Shown: positions 28,464 through 45,535, numbered from the stretch's first letter. The stretch: 64,000 bases of DNA from Polychytrium aggregatum (GCF_025602895.1 NW_026516219.1:496001-560000), one strand, 5' to 3'. The notes: generated by a model from the sequence alone, not told the origin. Numbers and translations: made by a program.

Positions 28464-29068
28464 GCGTCAAACATGGCTGCAGGCGGTAGCATGGACACAC
28501 GCATGTCAGGGATGGCATTGACGGAACAGTACAATAGTACACCACAGCGGACAAACAACCATACGGCGACAGTCCAAAAGCACCATTACAAGGATCGAGA
28601 GCAAGCAAGACAGCACAAACACAAACACAAGATAAAGTCTAGCAAAGCAGATCGACGAGATTCCAAGATGATACCAAAATTGCCACACTTTCATTCTTCG
28701 ACGGCACTGGTCGACCGCCGCGCCAATTATGGCGCTGGAACACGCCCCTGTGCATCCTTTCTATTTCAGTTCGCTCCGTGGTCCTGTCCCGATGTGATCT
28801 TGGCCTGACCGGCACTGGATGCTCAACAATTGTTGGAGACTTGAGGGGGGGGGCTCGCTGCCCCAGCAGTTGCCTCCAAGATGGATCGTTTACCGTTTGC
28901 CGTTTGCCGTTTGTTCCTCTCTCGCTTTCCTTGATGCTCCGGCCAGCCGATCTCAGGCATCGTTCTCTTGTACATACCGTGGCGCACACCAGCAATCATC
29001 GCATTTGTCTCTAATACACAATCATGTGTCTTTCGACACAGCTGAAGCTGAAGCTGAATGGCCAAATT

Positions 29069-29165
29069 GTGCTGGTGTGCTGGTGTGCTGGTGTGCTGGT
29101 GTGCTGGTGTGCTGGTGTGCTGGTGTGCTGGTGTGTTGGTGTGCTGGTGTGTTGGTGTGCTGGTG
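29069..29165. repeat. octanucleotide array (TGGTGTGC)n, left arm
   Basis: About 12 copies of an 8-bp unit, two of them with a T variant (gtgttggt). The same variants at the same places occur in the right arm at 35379-35475. Confidence 0.95.
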
Positions 29166-30187
29166 ATTTGCGGTGCAACGGACTTGGCGCCCGTCGCATC
29201 CCAAGTCAGTCGCACCCCCAAGATCGCAGTTTGGGCTGCACAAGTCAAGCAGAGCGCGTGATTAGAGTGCGATATGCATCAGTGCACTCAAGAACCCGCA
29301 AAGGGTCTGTATCCCAGTCGGAGAGGGGGACTTGACCAACATGTCCATTGCCCCCCAGGAATCGCTGTCAATCTCAATTGCTCTGCAGTTCGACCATGGC
29401 TCTGTGTTTGTGCGATTCGGTTCGTTCCGGCCGTGTGCGGCAGACGGCTCGGCCATCAGGCTGCTGGGCTGTTGAGTTGGGCTGGACTGGACTGGACTGT
29501 TGGTCTGGGCTGGACTGGGCTGGACTGTTGAGTTGGGCTATTGAGTTGGGCTGTTGAGCTGCGACAAGCAGTTCGCGCTTTGGTCTGCTCGATCCCAGCA
29601 TCTGCCCCGATCTGTCTGGATCTGCCCCGATCTGCCTCGATCTGCCTCGATCTGGATCTGTCGGGCCCTCCCCCATTCACTTCCCCCATTCACTTCCCCC
29701 ATTCACTTCCCCCCTCAACTCGCTGCCTTCTTCTGCTCTTGTCTCCCTTCCACCACCGGTTTCCCCCGCCCATCCGCCGATGCGTGCTTTCTCGGCAGCC
29801 AACCCGCGCTGCAGTCACCATCCACATTCGTCCCACCGCGTCCTTTCCCCGCCGCTCGAGCGAGTCTTCGCCAATCTCGCCTCATGTGCCTTCCATGCTC
29901 TGACACCATCTGCATCAACCCTCGTCGTTGCGCAATCCGACAAGGCGCGCGGATGCCGTGCCGGGGAGTTCCTGCTGTCCCGTGCCTGTTTTCCCGGGGT
30001 TCAGGCTTCCTGTCCTTGTGTGCGCGTGGATCCCTCCTATTTTTTTTTCTTGCTCCAATGACTCAGCGGCCGCACGCCCCTGCCACTGCTCTTGTTTGCA
30101 TGTGGGCTGGTGGGCCTCCCCCAAATATATGGCCGCGATGTCGACCATCCTCCGCGCTTCGACAGCCTCCCCCCTCTCACCTCCGAA

Positions 30188-32278
30188 ATGGACAGTCACC
30201 CGGAAGACGCTGCCGAGCAGGCAGCAGCACATCCGTCTCAGACAGGGAACCTCATCGATTCATCTCAAGATATCATCGAAACCGTCCAGGCTGATGGGAC
30301 CATCGTCCAGCAGGTTCACCACCATCACACCGTGAATCGCTATGTTAATCGCTATGTCATCTTCAATCGCTACATCTGTCGGAGTCGATGGTATGCGTCG
30401 GTCCGCCGCAAGCCCAAATCTAAGAGTGTCGATGAGCACCTCCAGTCCTTTCCGAGTGCATCTAAACGCCAGAGCCGCCTTGCGTCCACCAAGACAATCT
30501 CGGACAGTCGGGCCACATCGTTCAGTCGGGCCACATCGTTCAGCCGGAACCCCACCCTGCAAGGTGTGCTGTTTGATGCATCTCTTTGTTGGCACTTCGC
30601 TCACATTATGCGTCATCAAACACTCGTTGTTCGACGTCTGTATCGACTGAATCCTCGTATGATGCTGCATAGATGCCCCGGCTACTCTTTCGGATCGCCC
30701 GTACATCTTTCAGACGCCCAACGTCAGCAGCACCGCAATCGGAATCGTGGATGATCCCGACCGGTTTGAAAAGCAAGACCTTGTTGTCCGTCTCGGTAAG
30801 ATCCCGTGTCCACCGTCCTCCCCCGGCCTTTGGTCATGGTGTGAGATTGCGGCGACAGCTTGGTTGGCAGAGCTCTATATACCTGCTTCATCAACGCCGT
30901 GGCTATCAATGTTTGGCAAGGTCCGTTCACCGCACATAACAGTCGACTCTAATGCCCCACTGCACCCGCATATATAGGCAAGGCCCTCTATCGATACGGC
31001 GCAACCAGCTTCCGAACCGAACTCCATCTCCGCTATATATCCAGGCTTCTTCACCTCCCCGCCGACTACGCGGCATTGCCGAGTCTTATCATGGTTTCGT
31101 TCGGCCTGCCCCACGTCACAACGCTGTCCACAGAGACTTTTCTGAACTTTGCGCCCCAAGGATACGACATGGGCAAGCTTTCCGCGGTCACCCGACTCAG
31201 CGAATCCATGTGCACCAAGATCCAGGAGTGCTATGCTGGCCCTGAGCCGTCGTCAGTCAAGCCCATCCTTGTCGAAACCATCCAGGAGCTCGACCACATC
31301 ATGTCCTCTCGTGGGATGTGGGATCGTGACTGGATCCAAGCGTTCACATTCGCCCTTGCCGGCGGAGCTGTCGTCGTACTGGCCTTCAAGGGTACTTGGA
31401 TCGACTCGATGGTCAGCTTCTTCTTTGGCTGGGTCGTGGGATGCATCTGCGTCTACGGCCCCAGACTGTTTCCGAACTACACCTACCTGAGCGACCTTGT
31501 GGCCGCTTGTCTGGTCACTTTACTCATCCGCGTGGTGCAGACCCTCATTCCCAACGTATGCTTCAATTTCGTGCCGATATTCCTGTCATCGATGATCGTG
31601 CAGCTCCCAGGGCTTCCATTCACCATTGGTGTCCTGGAACTTGCATCTCAGAGTCTGGTCTCCGGAACCGTGCGGCTCGTCTATTCGCTGCTCACGGCCT
31701 TGCTGATGGCCGCCGGTGTCGTCATGGGATCGGCTATTCCTGGCCTGGCCGACTTTTTCGACACCACGGGGCACACCAACAATGCCCACCAAAGCTGTGT
31801 CATGCCCACCACTCCCACGAGTCTGTGGTGGGTGCTGCTGATGCTCCCGATCGGAATACTCTCAATCAATGTCACCTTCAAGGCCGCCATGCGCGACTGG
31901 CCAGTGATGTTTGCCATTTCGTCGTGCGGCATGGGTACCTACCTGCTCTGCACCACGCTTGGTCAGCTGCAGAATGCACCTTCCACCGCCATCGCTGCGT
32001 TTGTCATCGGGGTCCTCGGCAATCTCTACAGTCGATTCGGCGGTGGTCTGGCCACTGTCCCGATCATTACAGCAATCCTCATTCTCGTGCCGGGCTCGGT
32101 CGGCGTCCGTGGGTCCCTCCAAATTATGCTGGCGACCGACATTGGCAGCGCCTCTGCTGTCCTCAACATGTTCCTGGTTTCTGTGTGGTTGACGATCGGG
32201 CTTTGCTTCTCGACCGTCCTCGTATACCCTTCGACAAAACGCTTTGTCGATCGCCGAGATCTGTTCCGGGGCTTTTAA
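30188..32278 (+). CDS. ThrE/Prm10-like multipass membrane protein
   Basis: Three exons (30188-30563, 30673-30795, 30978-32278) join in phase for 599 residues. The first 165 residues are cytosolic, with a HHHH tract and a duplicated SRATSF segment. Then FEKQDLVVRLGKALYRYGAT and FLNFAPQGYDMGKL start the ThrE domain (amino-acid exporter family), followed by about ten hydrophobic segments from GMWDRDWIQAFTFALAGGAV to FSTVLVYPSTKRF. This is the architecture of yeast Prm10 (pheromone-regulated membrane protein 10) and related fungal proteins. Transport of threonine or another small solute is inferred from the bacterial family only. It lies wholly in the spacer of the inverted repeat. Confidence 0.8.
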
Positions 32279-33102
32279 GATCGGCCCAGAGTTTGCAAAC
32301 TGTAGGCCACTTGACATGCCCATCATCCCCGATTCTCAGCCTGATTTGTTGTCTGCCGGCCTTATCGTATGGCCAGTGCCTCATTGTATCTACTCCACAT
32401 TGCTGCGATTGCATTCAGCTTGAACTGGCTGCAGAAGGACAAGCCATCCACAGCATGCTCTACCTCATTCCCCACTTTGGCATGTTACCTTCTATGTTTG
32501 AACTGCCACCTATGGAATCTCTCGATACTTACCATAATAAGTGTGAATCGCCTTCCAATATATTGGAATGAATCTCGGAATGAGCGCTGGCCAGACATGA
32601 CTACTGCGAATGCTCTCCAGGTCTATGTTGCTGGCTGTCAACGTTGAAAGATCAAATGACACAGCCTGGCTCGTTTCCCAACCTTACTACTACAGTCAAT
32701 CCAGAAAGAAACGGGACAGTCACTCCCTGGCATCAGCGACACAAGTCCGTTGATCCGTAGGCTCCAGTGAGCAAGCCATGTGATTGTTCCCGTCCTTACA
32801 CCCGGTCGGTCTCCTGTGGCGACAATCGACTGGTATTGATGTGTCGATGTGGGAGTGTGATTCATCCACTCGATGGGTGAGTGTGGTTCATCCACTCGAT
32901 GCATGCCACTTCGCAGCCATGGAATCGGTGATATCGAGACTCAAGTGGTGCGCAGAAACACAGCGAGAATGGGCCATGAATCTGTGCCCGATAACGGTGA
33001 TATCCCCAAGCCGTGATCCCACTAGTGGGGGACCACACATTTCTGTCTTTGTATTGGCTCTATGAAGATTCAGGGAGTATTTGAGAAGCTGTCCTGGAGC
33101 AC
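32279..33102. other. intergenic between convergent genes
   Basis: No supported exon. The exact centre of symmetry of the large inverted repeat (32272) falls at the very end of the Prm10-like gene, but the spacer itself is not symmetrical. A direct repeat of a 17-nt segment (gtg-g-ttcatccactcgatg) occurs at 32858 and 32885. Confidence 0.6.
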
Positions 33103-34774
<1,672 letters not shown>

Positions 34775-35378
34775 TGCAAATGCGGAAATGTCGGTGTGGA
34801 GACAAGAGCAGAAGAAGGCAGCGAGTTGAGGGGGGAAGTGAATGGGGGAAGTGAATGGGGGAAGTGAATGGGGGAGGGCCCGACAGATCCAGATCGAGGC
34901 AGATCGAGGCAGATCGGGGCAGATCCAGACAGATCGGGGCAGATGCTGGGATCGAGCAGACCAAAGCGCGAACTGCTTGTCGCAGCTCAACAGCCCAACT
35001 CAATAGCCCAACTCAACAGTCCAGCCCAGTCCAGCCCAGACCAACAGTCCAGTCCAGTCCAGCCCAACTCAACAGCCCAGCAGCCTGATGGCCGAGCCGT
35101 CTGCCGCACACGGCCGGAACGAACCGAATCGCACAAACACAGAGCCATGGTCGAACTGCAGAGCAATTGAGATTGACAGCGATTCCTGGGGGGCAATGGA
35201 CATGTTGGTCAAGTCCCCCTCTCCGACTGGGATACAGACCCTTTGCGGGTTCTTGAGTGCACTGATGCATATCGCACTCTAATCACGCGCTCTGCTTGAC
35301 TTGTGCAGCCCAAACTGCGATCTTGGGGGTGCGACTGACTTGGGATGCGACGGGCGCCAAGTCCGTTGCACCGCAAAT

Positions 35379-35475
35379 CACCAGCACACCAACACACCAG
35401 CACACCAACACACCAGCACACCAGCACACCAGCACACCAGCACACCAGCACACCAGCACACCAGCACACCAGCAC
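35379..35475. repeat. octanucleotide array, right arm
   Basis: Mirror image of 29069-29165 with the same copy number and the same variant units. Confidence 0.95.
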
Positions 35476-36080
35476 AATTTGGCCATTCAGCTTCAGCTTC
35501 AGCTGTGTCGAAAGACACATGATTGTGTATTAGAGACAAATGCGATGATTGCTGGTGTGCGCCACGGTATGTACAAGAGAACGATGCCTGAGATCGGCTG
35601 GCCGGAGCATCAAGGAAAGCGAGAGAGGAACAAACGGCAAACGGCAAACGGTAAACGATCCATCTTGGAGGCAACTGCTGGGGCAGCGAGCCCCCCCCCT
35701 CAAGTCTCCAACAATTGTTGAGCATCCAGTGCCGGTCAGGCCAAGATCACATCGGGACAGGACCACGGAGCGAACTGAAATAGAAAGGATGCACAGGGGC
35801 GTGTTCCAGCGCCATAATTGGCGCGGCGGTCGACCAGTGCCGTCGAAGAATGAAAGTGTGGCAATTTTGGTATCATCTTGGAATCTCGTCGATCTGCTTT
35901 GCTAGACTTTATCTTGTGTTTGTGTTTGTGCTGTCTTGCTTGCTCTCGATCCTTGTAATGGTGCTTTTGGACTGTCGCCGTATGGTTGTTTGTCCGCTGT
36001 GGTGTACTATTGTACTGTTCCGTCAATGCCATCCCTGACATGCGTGTGTCCATGCTACCGCCTGCAGCCATGTTTGACGC

Positions 36081-37301
<1,221 letters not shown>

Positions 37302-38229
37302 GCTGTTTGCCATGTGTATGTGGCGGCAGATCCTGGCGAAACAGGCCCTCCGGATGCTGCGATATTGCCTGATACAGCAGTCGGTCGATCCTTCTGCAAG
37401 GCCGTCAAAAGTTTTGGTGCCTTTACTTTGGTCTGGCACTTTTCTCTGTTTCTTTTCCTCCTGGTTCCATTTGGCACCGCTCTCCTTGTATTTGTGGTCA
37501 TCTTCTCGCTTCCGCTCCATTGTCACTTGAACCTTACCTCCATATCCCTCGTTCCCTGGCAGCTTGGTGTATCGCCTCGCCTCACCCTGCCTTGCCTTGT
37601 CTTCCTTTGCCACGCCTCACCCCCGGCTTCACTTGATTTTTTTTTACCGCATGTCTTGCTTCACCCCCGCTGTCCCCCCCCTCGGTCTTCTCCAGATACA
37701 CCGTTTCCCCCCTCCCACTTTGGCTTCATCCTCCTCTGCCTCAACGACACTCGCTACTGCTTGCTTGTCTCGAACTGCGATCTGGCATTGGTCTTCCCTC
37801 CCTGGCTCGTCCCCGACGGATTGGTCAAGGCATTGCATCCGAGTCACTGGCACTGGCACTGGCACTGTCACTGTCGCTGGCATCGGCAATACCACCGAAC
37901 GATGCTGGTCTAGATCGTTGCTTGCCATGATGGTTTGGTGTTGTATGAACACCTGTCCCCACGAGGAATCAACCTGATGGCAGTGTACGAGCACCATAGT
38001 CTTGACGCGGCTGACAAACCCCCTCTGCAAAGACAGCACGAGCATATGAGCACAGACATCGAGACGTGATCGATGAGCAGATGCAACGTGTGTATTGCGC
38101 TGAGTGGTGATGCTCCAAGCGGTGAATGGAGCGGCAGATATTGATCCTGTAAATACATAAGCATCATCGTAAGCCAACCATGCGCATGTGTGCAAGTCCA
38201 AGTGTGTCGGTTCTTGTTGGATACTGCTG

Positions 38230-38414
38230 GTTGGTCGTTGGTCGTTGGTCGTTGGTCGTTGGTCGTTGGTCGTTGGTCGTTGGTCGTTGGTCGTTGGTCG
38301 TTGGTCGTTGGTCGTTGGTCGTTGGTCGTTGGTCGTTGGTCGTTGGTCGTTGGTCGTTGGTCGTTGGTCGTTGGTCGTTGGTCGTTGGTCGTTGGTCGTT
38401 GGTCGTTGGTCGTT
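38230..38414. repeat. heptanucleotide array, right arm
   Basis: Mirror image of 26130-26314 with the same length. Confidence 0.97.
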
Positions 38415-38854
38415 ATCGACACCGCTCTCTGCTCTCCATCCCAGAGAATGATGTCTCATGGGTGTGCTGGTATCCAACAACCTCCAAGGTGGTTCGCTCG
38501 CTTCTGCATTTGCACCGTTGGCCATACTCATGCTCATGCCCATGCCGCATCTTTGCCATACTCGTGCCGCACCAGCTCCCCTCCTGTCCTCTCGCCCCCC
38601 CCTCTCGCTGGATCGATCTGATCGATCTGATCATTGCGAGTTTATTTCGTCTGTCGATTTCTCTGTCGCTTCGTCTGTCGCTTCGTCTGTTGGATCAACT
38701 GGGATGTCCATTTCGCAGGCCCTTCCTCCGCGCGCGTTTCGGCCCTGGCCAATTGGTCGTTCCGCCTCGTCTCCGAGATCCGTGAATGTTGCGGCCCTCC
38801 TCTCTGTCGTCCTTCATCTCCCCCATCAATCCTCCGGCCGATTTGCATGCTGGC

Positions 38855-41800
38855 ATGCCACCAAACCCCCCTGTCTTTTCGGTGGATGGGCGGGCCAGCC
38901 CTACAAAAATCCTGGATGAGGAGGCTCTCCAGATCCTCCGGCTCCGTCTCGACCAACTCGATTACAGAGAGCATCTTTCCGCCGAGTGTGTCCCCCTCGT
39001 TCGACGGCTCCTTGCTGATCTGGTCCAAACCACAGAATCCAGCCGTAACCTAAGAACGCAGCTCGAGCTAGCCGAGCGAGAAAAGGCCCAGCTCCAGGAT
39101 CAGGTCCGACCCAACCTTCCGATCTTCTTAGGGCATCGACATCCGCAACCCCGTATTGATGCTGTCCTGCTCATCCCTCCACCAGACAACTCCACTACGC
39201 AATGAAATCGCCCGTCTCACCGATGAAAACAACCATTTGCACATGGATCTCATCCGGCTCGCCGATGAGCGGGACGCTCGGGATCGGAAAGTTCAGCAGG
39301 CTGCAAGACGGGGCGAGGCCGAAAGGGCTGATCTCCGGTTCATGGTCTCTCAGTATCTCAACAAAGCTACTCTTGAGCAGAAGAAGGCAGAGGAACAGCG
39401 GATACGAGTCGACGAGCTCTTCAGTCGAATGGGCATGTTCAGCCAACCGGCCGCCCCAGGTATAGTGGTGCCTTATCTTGATGAGCCCGCGGATCGACAT
39501 GCTCTGATCCCTTCTGAATCACCACAGGAAAGCCTTCCAAGGCAAAATCTGATAAGATATTCCAGCGGCTCCAGCGGATCGATGTTGAAACAGGACTCGG
39601 TAGGAACAGCCAGCAGCGGCTTTGCAATCGGCTCTCCCTGTGTCTGGAAGACTCCACATTTATCTCACATCTGCGGATCTTTAGAACCCCTCGAAGCTTC
39701 CCCTTCGCCCTTCCCTCCCCCCAACCCAGCTGTTGCAGACATGCTCCGTCTGAACGAGGGACGGATGGAAATGCTAGAGCAGTCTGAAAAGGATCTCAAG
39801 GCCAAAAATGCCGATCTGGAGAACGAGGTTCGCTAATTTCACGATCCTATTTGATGGGCCCACCAACTGTCCTTGGTGAAAGTTCACGCATCGCTGACCC
39901 ATGTGTTCTAACATATCCTCTCGTTTCTAGATTGAGCTGATCCGTGAGCAGCTTTCAAAACGTGAGCAAGAAATCCAACGTCTTGGGACTGAGCTCGAAG
40001 TTTGCCGAGCCCAGCAATTCGGGACTGTGCCGGAAGGAACTCTGCCTTTGTCATCCATCAAGGACCCAGGTACATCCGAGACTGCCCTCATCAACGACCT
40101 TCCGGTCGCGCGGCAACGCATAGAGCAGCTCGAGATGCAGATTGAATATCTCCAGGAACACATCGATGAGCTGGAAAAGGTATCTGTCGCATACTCAATG
40201 GGGCTGCTTGGTGCCGTCGGCAAGCATGGCCTAGCGCAGGAATTACTGCAGCGCTAACGACAGCCCTTTTGGCCACAGGAACTGGCCGGCCAAGAAGGAG
40301 AAAAAATGAATATTTTTGCGGCGTTTGACGAGGAAAAGAGGCTCCTCAACCAAGATCTCCAGAAGGAGAAAAGTAGGAGCGAAGGACTTGTGCGCAATCT
40401 CAACCGCTTGGAATCTATGGTCCAAGATCTGAGCAAAAGCCGTCCCGATGGTCGGTCGCCTTCCCCAAAGCATGGTACGGTCTGTAAAGCGATTGATTCT
40501 GGACAAGTGAGCGGATGAGATCGTCGTTATTGCTCTCCGCAACTCACACGGGCTTTTGATAACGTACCTACAACAGATACTGCTGACGGCCCGATCCGCA
40601 AGAGTCCCCCTGCGGTGAGCATTCATTTGCCGTAGAGCTCTGTGCTGGCCTTTATGTGCCCTTCTCTGCTTCATGACGACTCTCACTGACATCAAACAGC
40701 TTTCCCAGCCGATCCGGGCACAGAATATGGAGGAGCAGCTTCATAAATCCAACGAGTCTCTCCAAAAAACTGCGTCGGATCTTTTGACGTTGAGAACAGA
40801 TTTCGAATGTAAGTTGCTGATTGGGTGACTGACTGCTCCCAGTAGAACTCGGCACACAGCATTCTGACACATCATCTACAGACGTCAACAAGGAAAACAC
40901 ATCTCTTCGCGGATCGCTGGCAGAGGCCCACGCTCATATCTCCCAGCTGACGAAAGAGCTGTCAGAGCTCAAAGATCGAATCATAAAAGACCCCGCCGTT
41001 GGCATTCCAGATGTGAATGTGCGTATGCCTCATGGTCGCTAGAATCGCTCGCTTGGATTGACTCTCGCATTCGCTGCGCTCGAGCAGACCAGCCACTTGA
41101 ATCGCGTTTCGCAGTGCCGCTAAAGGGTATTACAAACGCACCATCCTCTACTGTGTTCATAGGCTGTACCCACGACCAGTCCCGAAGCACGAGCATTGGT
41201 TTCTAAAGTCCAAGACCTTGAAAGAAAGGCGTGGATTATGGAGAACGACAAAAGGGTTTTGGAAAACCAGGTAATTTCATCCAACATCGGTTGAAGCTGT
41301 TGAGTCGTTCCGTGGAAGAGCTCCTGATAAATCAGCCTGTTCGAGTCGCGACGGCGTATGACTGCGGTACCCTTCGCTTTCGAACCCGATGCTGTCGTTT
41401 ACCAACGCCTTCGCTGAACTATGGCAGATCAAGTCCATGCAAAGTGAGCAACTAGACTGGGAGGGCCACCGCACCCGCGCCACCGCCCTTCAAAAGGAGC
41501 TCACCGTTGTTCAAAAGCAAATGAATAATGCGCTGCGAAATCTCGAACAGTCAGAAGCTGCCAAACAAGAGGTAGCGCCATCATCTCGCAGGCTTAATGG
41601 CCGAAATGCCAAATACTAACGACTTATCATGCGGCCCACAGATAATGGGACGATTCAACGCTGCTTCCGAAGATGCAAATGCGTTGCGGCAGTAAGTCCA
41701 ATATCAGAGGTGCATTGATTACATCTCTCGTCGCCGTGCTTGGGCGACAAGTAATCTCTGAACTTTCTCTCACCTCCTCGATCAGAGAGCGCAACAATCT

Positions 41801-44800
41801 TGTAAAGGCTCTTCAGTCTTTCGAACAGCAGCTAGCAGAGATACAGGCGTGCATCGTCTCGGTGGCCGAAGAGCGTGACAATATGGTGTTGCTCTACGAG
41901 CAGGTACTTGTCAGAAACACCTCTATTCCGACGCCGCCGGTGTTGCTCATACATTCTCATACGCATTGCATTCAAATTGCCTTGTGGTGGTCCAGGTTAA
42001 TCAAGAGCTCCAGCTTCTCCGAGTCCAAACTGGACGGGTATGCTTAATTGGTGGTGGCAACTTGAAGTTACGGTCACCAAAGCGGATGCAACTGCATGCC
42101 GCAATTCCCGGTACATAGCGTTGCTTCTAACATGGCATGTTTACAGAGTCCTGCGGAGCCGCCAAAATCCCGGATACCGTTTCCTCCTCGGGCCCCAGTC
42201 GCGGTCGAAAGCTGTCGCGAGCATGCTCAACAAGAACGTATCCGAGACCTCGAGGACGAGATCAGCAGACTCCGATCTGACATTGAGGCCATTCTTGTCA
42301 AGCAACGTGAGCATAGTATTGCCACACAAGATGCAATTGCCGATCTCGAGGAGGAAGCCCACCGGTAGGCTTCCCCGGACTCGCCCGCGCAATCAATCAA
42401 ACCGAAGGATGGCGCGTAGGTGGAGGGCTGATATGGTTTGGTATCGATGCTCATCTGCACCCTCTGCCCATGGCGGACTCAGACTCAAGGCTGAACTCGA
42501 AGCCCAACTCAAGATCAGTGCGGGACTCGAAAATGAAATCGCCGACTGGAAGAACCAGGTGGTGAGACTCAAGAACGACTCAGACAACCACATCCTCACT
42601 ATCGAAACCTACCAAAGGAAGCTTGCTAATGCCGAAGGCGAGCGGGATCGCACGGTGAGTGTCTCCCAGATTGGAGCAATTGGGATTTTGCCTTCTCAAC
42701 TATTAACGATTCCATTTTGTCGTTGGTTAGTCTGGCCAACTGCGCGAACTGCGCTCACGCCTTTCGGAGACAGAGATCAAGCGTGACCGGGCTTATTCGA
42801 ACTACGAGCGGCTCTGTAGCGATGTCGACGAGCTGGAACAGCGGGCGAAAGACCAGCGCGCTCTGTTCGACCGAATTGAAGGCGAACGCGAGCTCTTCCG
42901 CGCTGAAAAGATCAAATATGGCGAGCGTATCGCCGAGCTGGAGAGTATGTCCGCAATCGCACTGTCCGCAGCGCAAGGAGACGGAATCAAAGAGGCCCTG
43001 ATGAGCCTGCTGACGCGTTTTGGTTGATAGACGAGATCACAAAGCTCAAGGCTGTGGCTGCACTTGCAGAACAAGATGCGCATCAGCTCCGAGACGCTTT
43101 GGATTCACTCAACAAGCAAGCAAGCACGCAAGAGCAAGATCTTGGCAGCGTGCATCGGCAACTGGACGAAATGGTTCTTGAGCGAGATCACTATGCGTCA
43201 GTGAGTCAGGTATGAAGGAAACTATTGGTGTCGGTTGGAGTGACTTCCTCGGACGAACCCGCTAATTACTTGCCCTCAACCTGACAGCATATGGAGCTGG
43301 AGGCCCAGAAGCTCGGGGCCGATCTTGCAGCACTCATGAAGGAAAATCAAATATTGAGCTCGGAGCTCTCCAAGGTATTTGATGGTCATTGTTTCCAGCC
43401 TGGGGCAGCGACGCCGAATTTTGCCTTGAAGTCGGTAACTGATCGCGCCAAGCTACTCCATCAACTAGACTGCCACGACTCGCGATGATTTTGAAATGGA
43501 GCTGAGAGAGTGCGAGAGACAGATCCAACATCTGGACAACCTTATCCGAGACCGAGACCAAGAGAAGGACCAGTTGATGAAAGCCTATCGTGAACTAATC
43601 TCAACGCATGAGAAGCTCGAGATCCATGCAAAGGTTGGCACCGAAGAAACTGGAGAGCTGAGGTGAGTATGGACCGATAGCGGGAGCAACCCGTGATACC
43701 TACCCGCGGTTCAGGATGCTGTTCTGCCAGATATCTCCGTTTCAGCTATTGACCCGTGGGTGCTTGTAAATGCGAAAGAATGGAGATGGTGTTCCGTGAC
43801 AAGAAGATCCAGCAGCTACAGCAGGCATTGGACCAAACGGCTGCCGAGATCGGACAGTACAAAGCAGATCTGAATGCCTTCGAGAAGCAGTGTGCAAGTC
43901 GGTATCCGATTTCGATCCTCGAACCGTGGATACCGGGCGAGATTGGTTGGCACGCGCCAGACTGAGCCACCCAGCAGTGTGGATGGGGACTACCGACACG
44001 TTCGTCTTAATCCTGTGCCATCATGCCATCGTAATGCTTACGCCGGTGCCTCTATCGAACGGCCTAGACCTCACAAGAGCTTTGGCTACAGCCGAACGAA
44101 CGATCCGCCACGTCGAGTCCGACAAGGCTCGCCTGATGAGAGAGATCGGTGCTGCCAAAGACCTCTCTCTGAACATCGAACGGGCCAAAGAAGAATCGCA
44201 GCGACAAGTGACCACGCTCTCGATGGAGATGGAGCAACTCGCCAACACCCTGCGCGCGCTTGAGGTTGAAAAGGAAGGGCTGTTGAATCAAGCCAGATCC
44301 GACGTACGTACGGGGCTAGGGACGTGAAGTTATGAGCACTAAAGAACATGGTGGCATGAGCTTGACAAAGCACTGGACCCGGGAATGCTTTGGCACGTTT
44401 GCCGAAGTCACCAATTTACAAGCATTCTCATGGTCTGCCTTTCACCTCCCTATCCCGAAACAGAAGCTGAAGGTCGAGCGACTTGAGCGGCTCCTCGCGC
44501 TCGAGAGAACCAAGAAAATCAACAGCGACAAGTCTGCGCAGGCAAGTAATCGCGATGATCTATCCGGCGCACGATATTGGGCTTGCACCAGTCGATAGAG
44601 TTGACTTGTTGCTTGCATCCAACAAAACCCCAATGGGCGTTTAAAATAAGCACATCATCGAGTCAGCTGCGGGTCTAACGCTGCTTGTGTGTGCTCGAGG
44701 GTGCAGGAGCTCCAGAGTGCTCGAGAAAACTTGGACGAGCAGCTTCAAAAAGTGAACCAAGAACAGGCCGAGCGCATCCTGACCTTGACCAAGGACTTGA

Positions 44801-45535
44801 TTGCGGCCAAGGCGCAGGCCAGCGAAGGCGCGTCGCGGATTTTGAGCCTCGAAAAGGACTGGCAGTCGAAGGAAGAAGGTAACCTCATTGCTGGGCTCGG
44901 AGAAGCTCGGTATTGTCAGCAGGTCTTGAACAATGCTTATACTTGGGTTCCCGCTGGCCCAAGGATCTCGGTCGAACGGGAATGGGCAAGAAACAAACCA
45001 ACTGATCGTTTTGCTGCCGTCCCAGAATGCTCCAAATTGACAAAACGCGTGCAGCGACTTCTGGAGGAAATGTCCAATAAGGATCGGATCATTGACGGCC
45101 TACTTAATCCAGGAACTTCGGTATGCTCGATCGAAGAGTGCTTGCTATAATGACTCTACCTGCTCGGCGGCTGCTGTCGCCAGATTGTCTTGCTCATCCC
45201 GCCTGCTGGACGTTGATTACCAACAGGATACAAGCACAAGCCTCGGTATGGACCAGAGGCTAAAAGGGGAGATTGAGAATGCACAGCGCCAACTCCGCGA
45301 ATACGAGCACAAAATCGCGTTGCATCGGACACGGGAGACGAATAGCGCCACAGAGGGCGGAACGACGTCAAAAGCCCAGGACTCTTCTGCCCTTCCGATC
45401 TCGAGTTTGAGCCTCGACAGGGACCGCTCTCCATCTCCGCCGTGGTTCTCACGAGTCGATCGCAGCATTGCGGGCGACGGTCATCCAAAGAGGTCAGAGT
45501 CTGTCCTCGCGAGTGAGCAACTGTATAGCGTCTGA
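38855..45535 (+). CDS. CEP135/Bld10-like centriolar cartwheel protein
   Basis: The N-terminal exon reads EEALQILRLRLDQLDYREHL then SAECVPLVRRLLADLVQTTE, matching human CEP135 (RKRLDQLGYRQTL..ECLPLVEKLFSDLVHTTES). Next come NEIARLTDENNHLHMDLIRL, ADLRFMVSQYLNKATL, VADMLRLNEGRMEMLEQSEK and DLPVARQRIEQLEMQIEYLQ, again in CEP135 order. First exons: 38855-39103, 39186-39459, 39528-39599, then one ending near 39829. Some 18-20 coiled-coil exons follow to about 45.5 kb, many only 60-150 nt, and I did not fix all of them. An in-frame ATG at 38786 is an alternative start. The protein builds the cartwheel and pinhead of centrioles and basal bodies. The right arm of the inverted repeat ends 156 bp upstream. 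Confidence 0.85.

Noticed and set aside
28819-29166. Frames rich in CWCAGVLV or HQHTSTPA repeats
   Set aside because: Artefact of the 8-bp array in the histone 3' flank; no splice or start context.
29554-30294. A 246-codon frame that crosses the inner edge of the left arm
   Set aside because: Its first 64 codons recur unchanged before JMJD7 in the right arm, so the frame is a chance run through simple CT-rich DNA.
32272-32272. A palindrome centre or replication-hairpin structure at the midpoint of the inverted repeat
   Set aside because: The 5-kb spacer is not symmetrical; the midpoint is only arithmetic.
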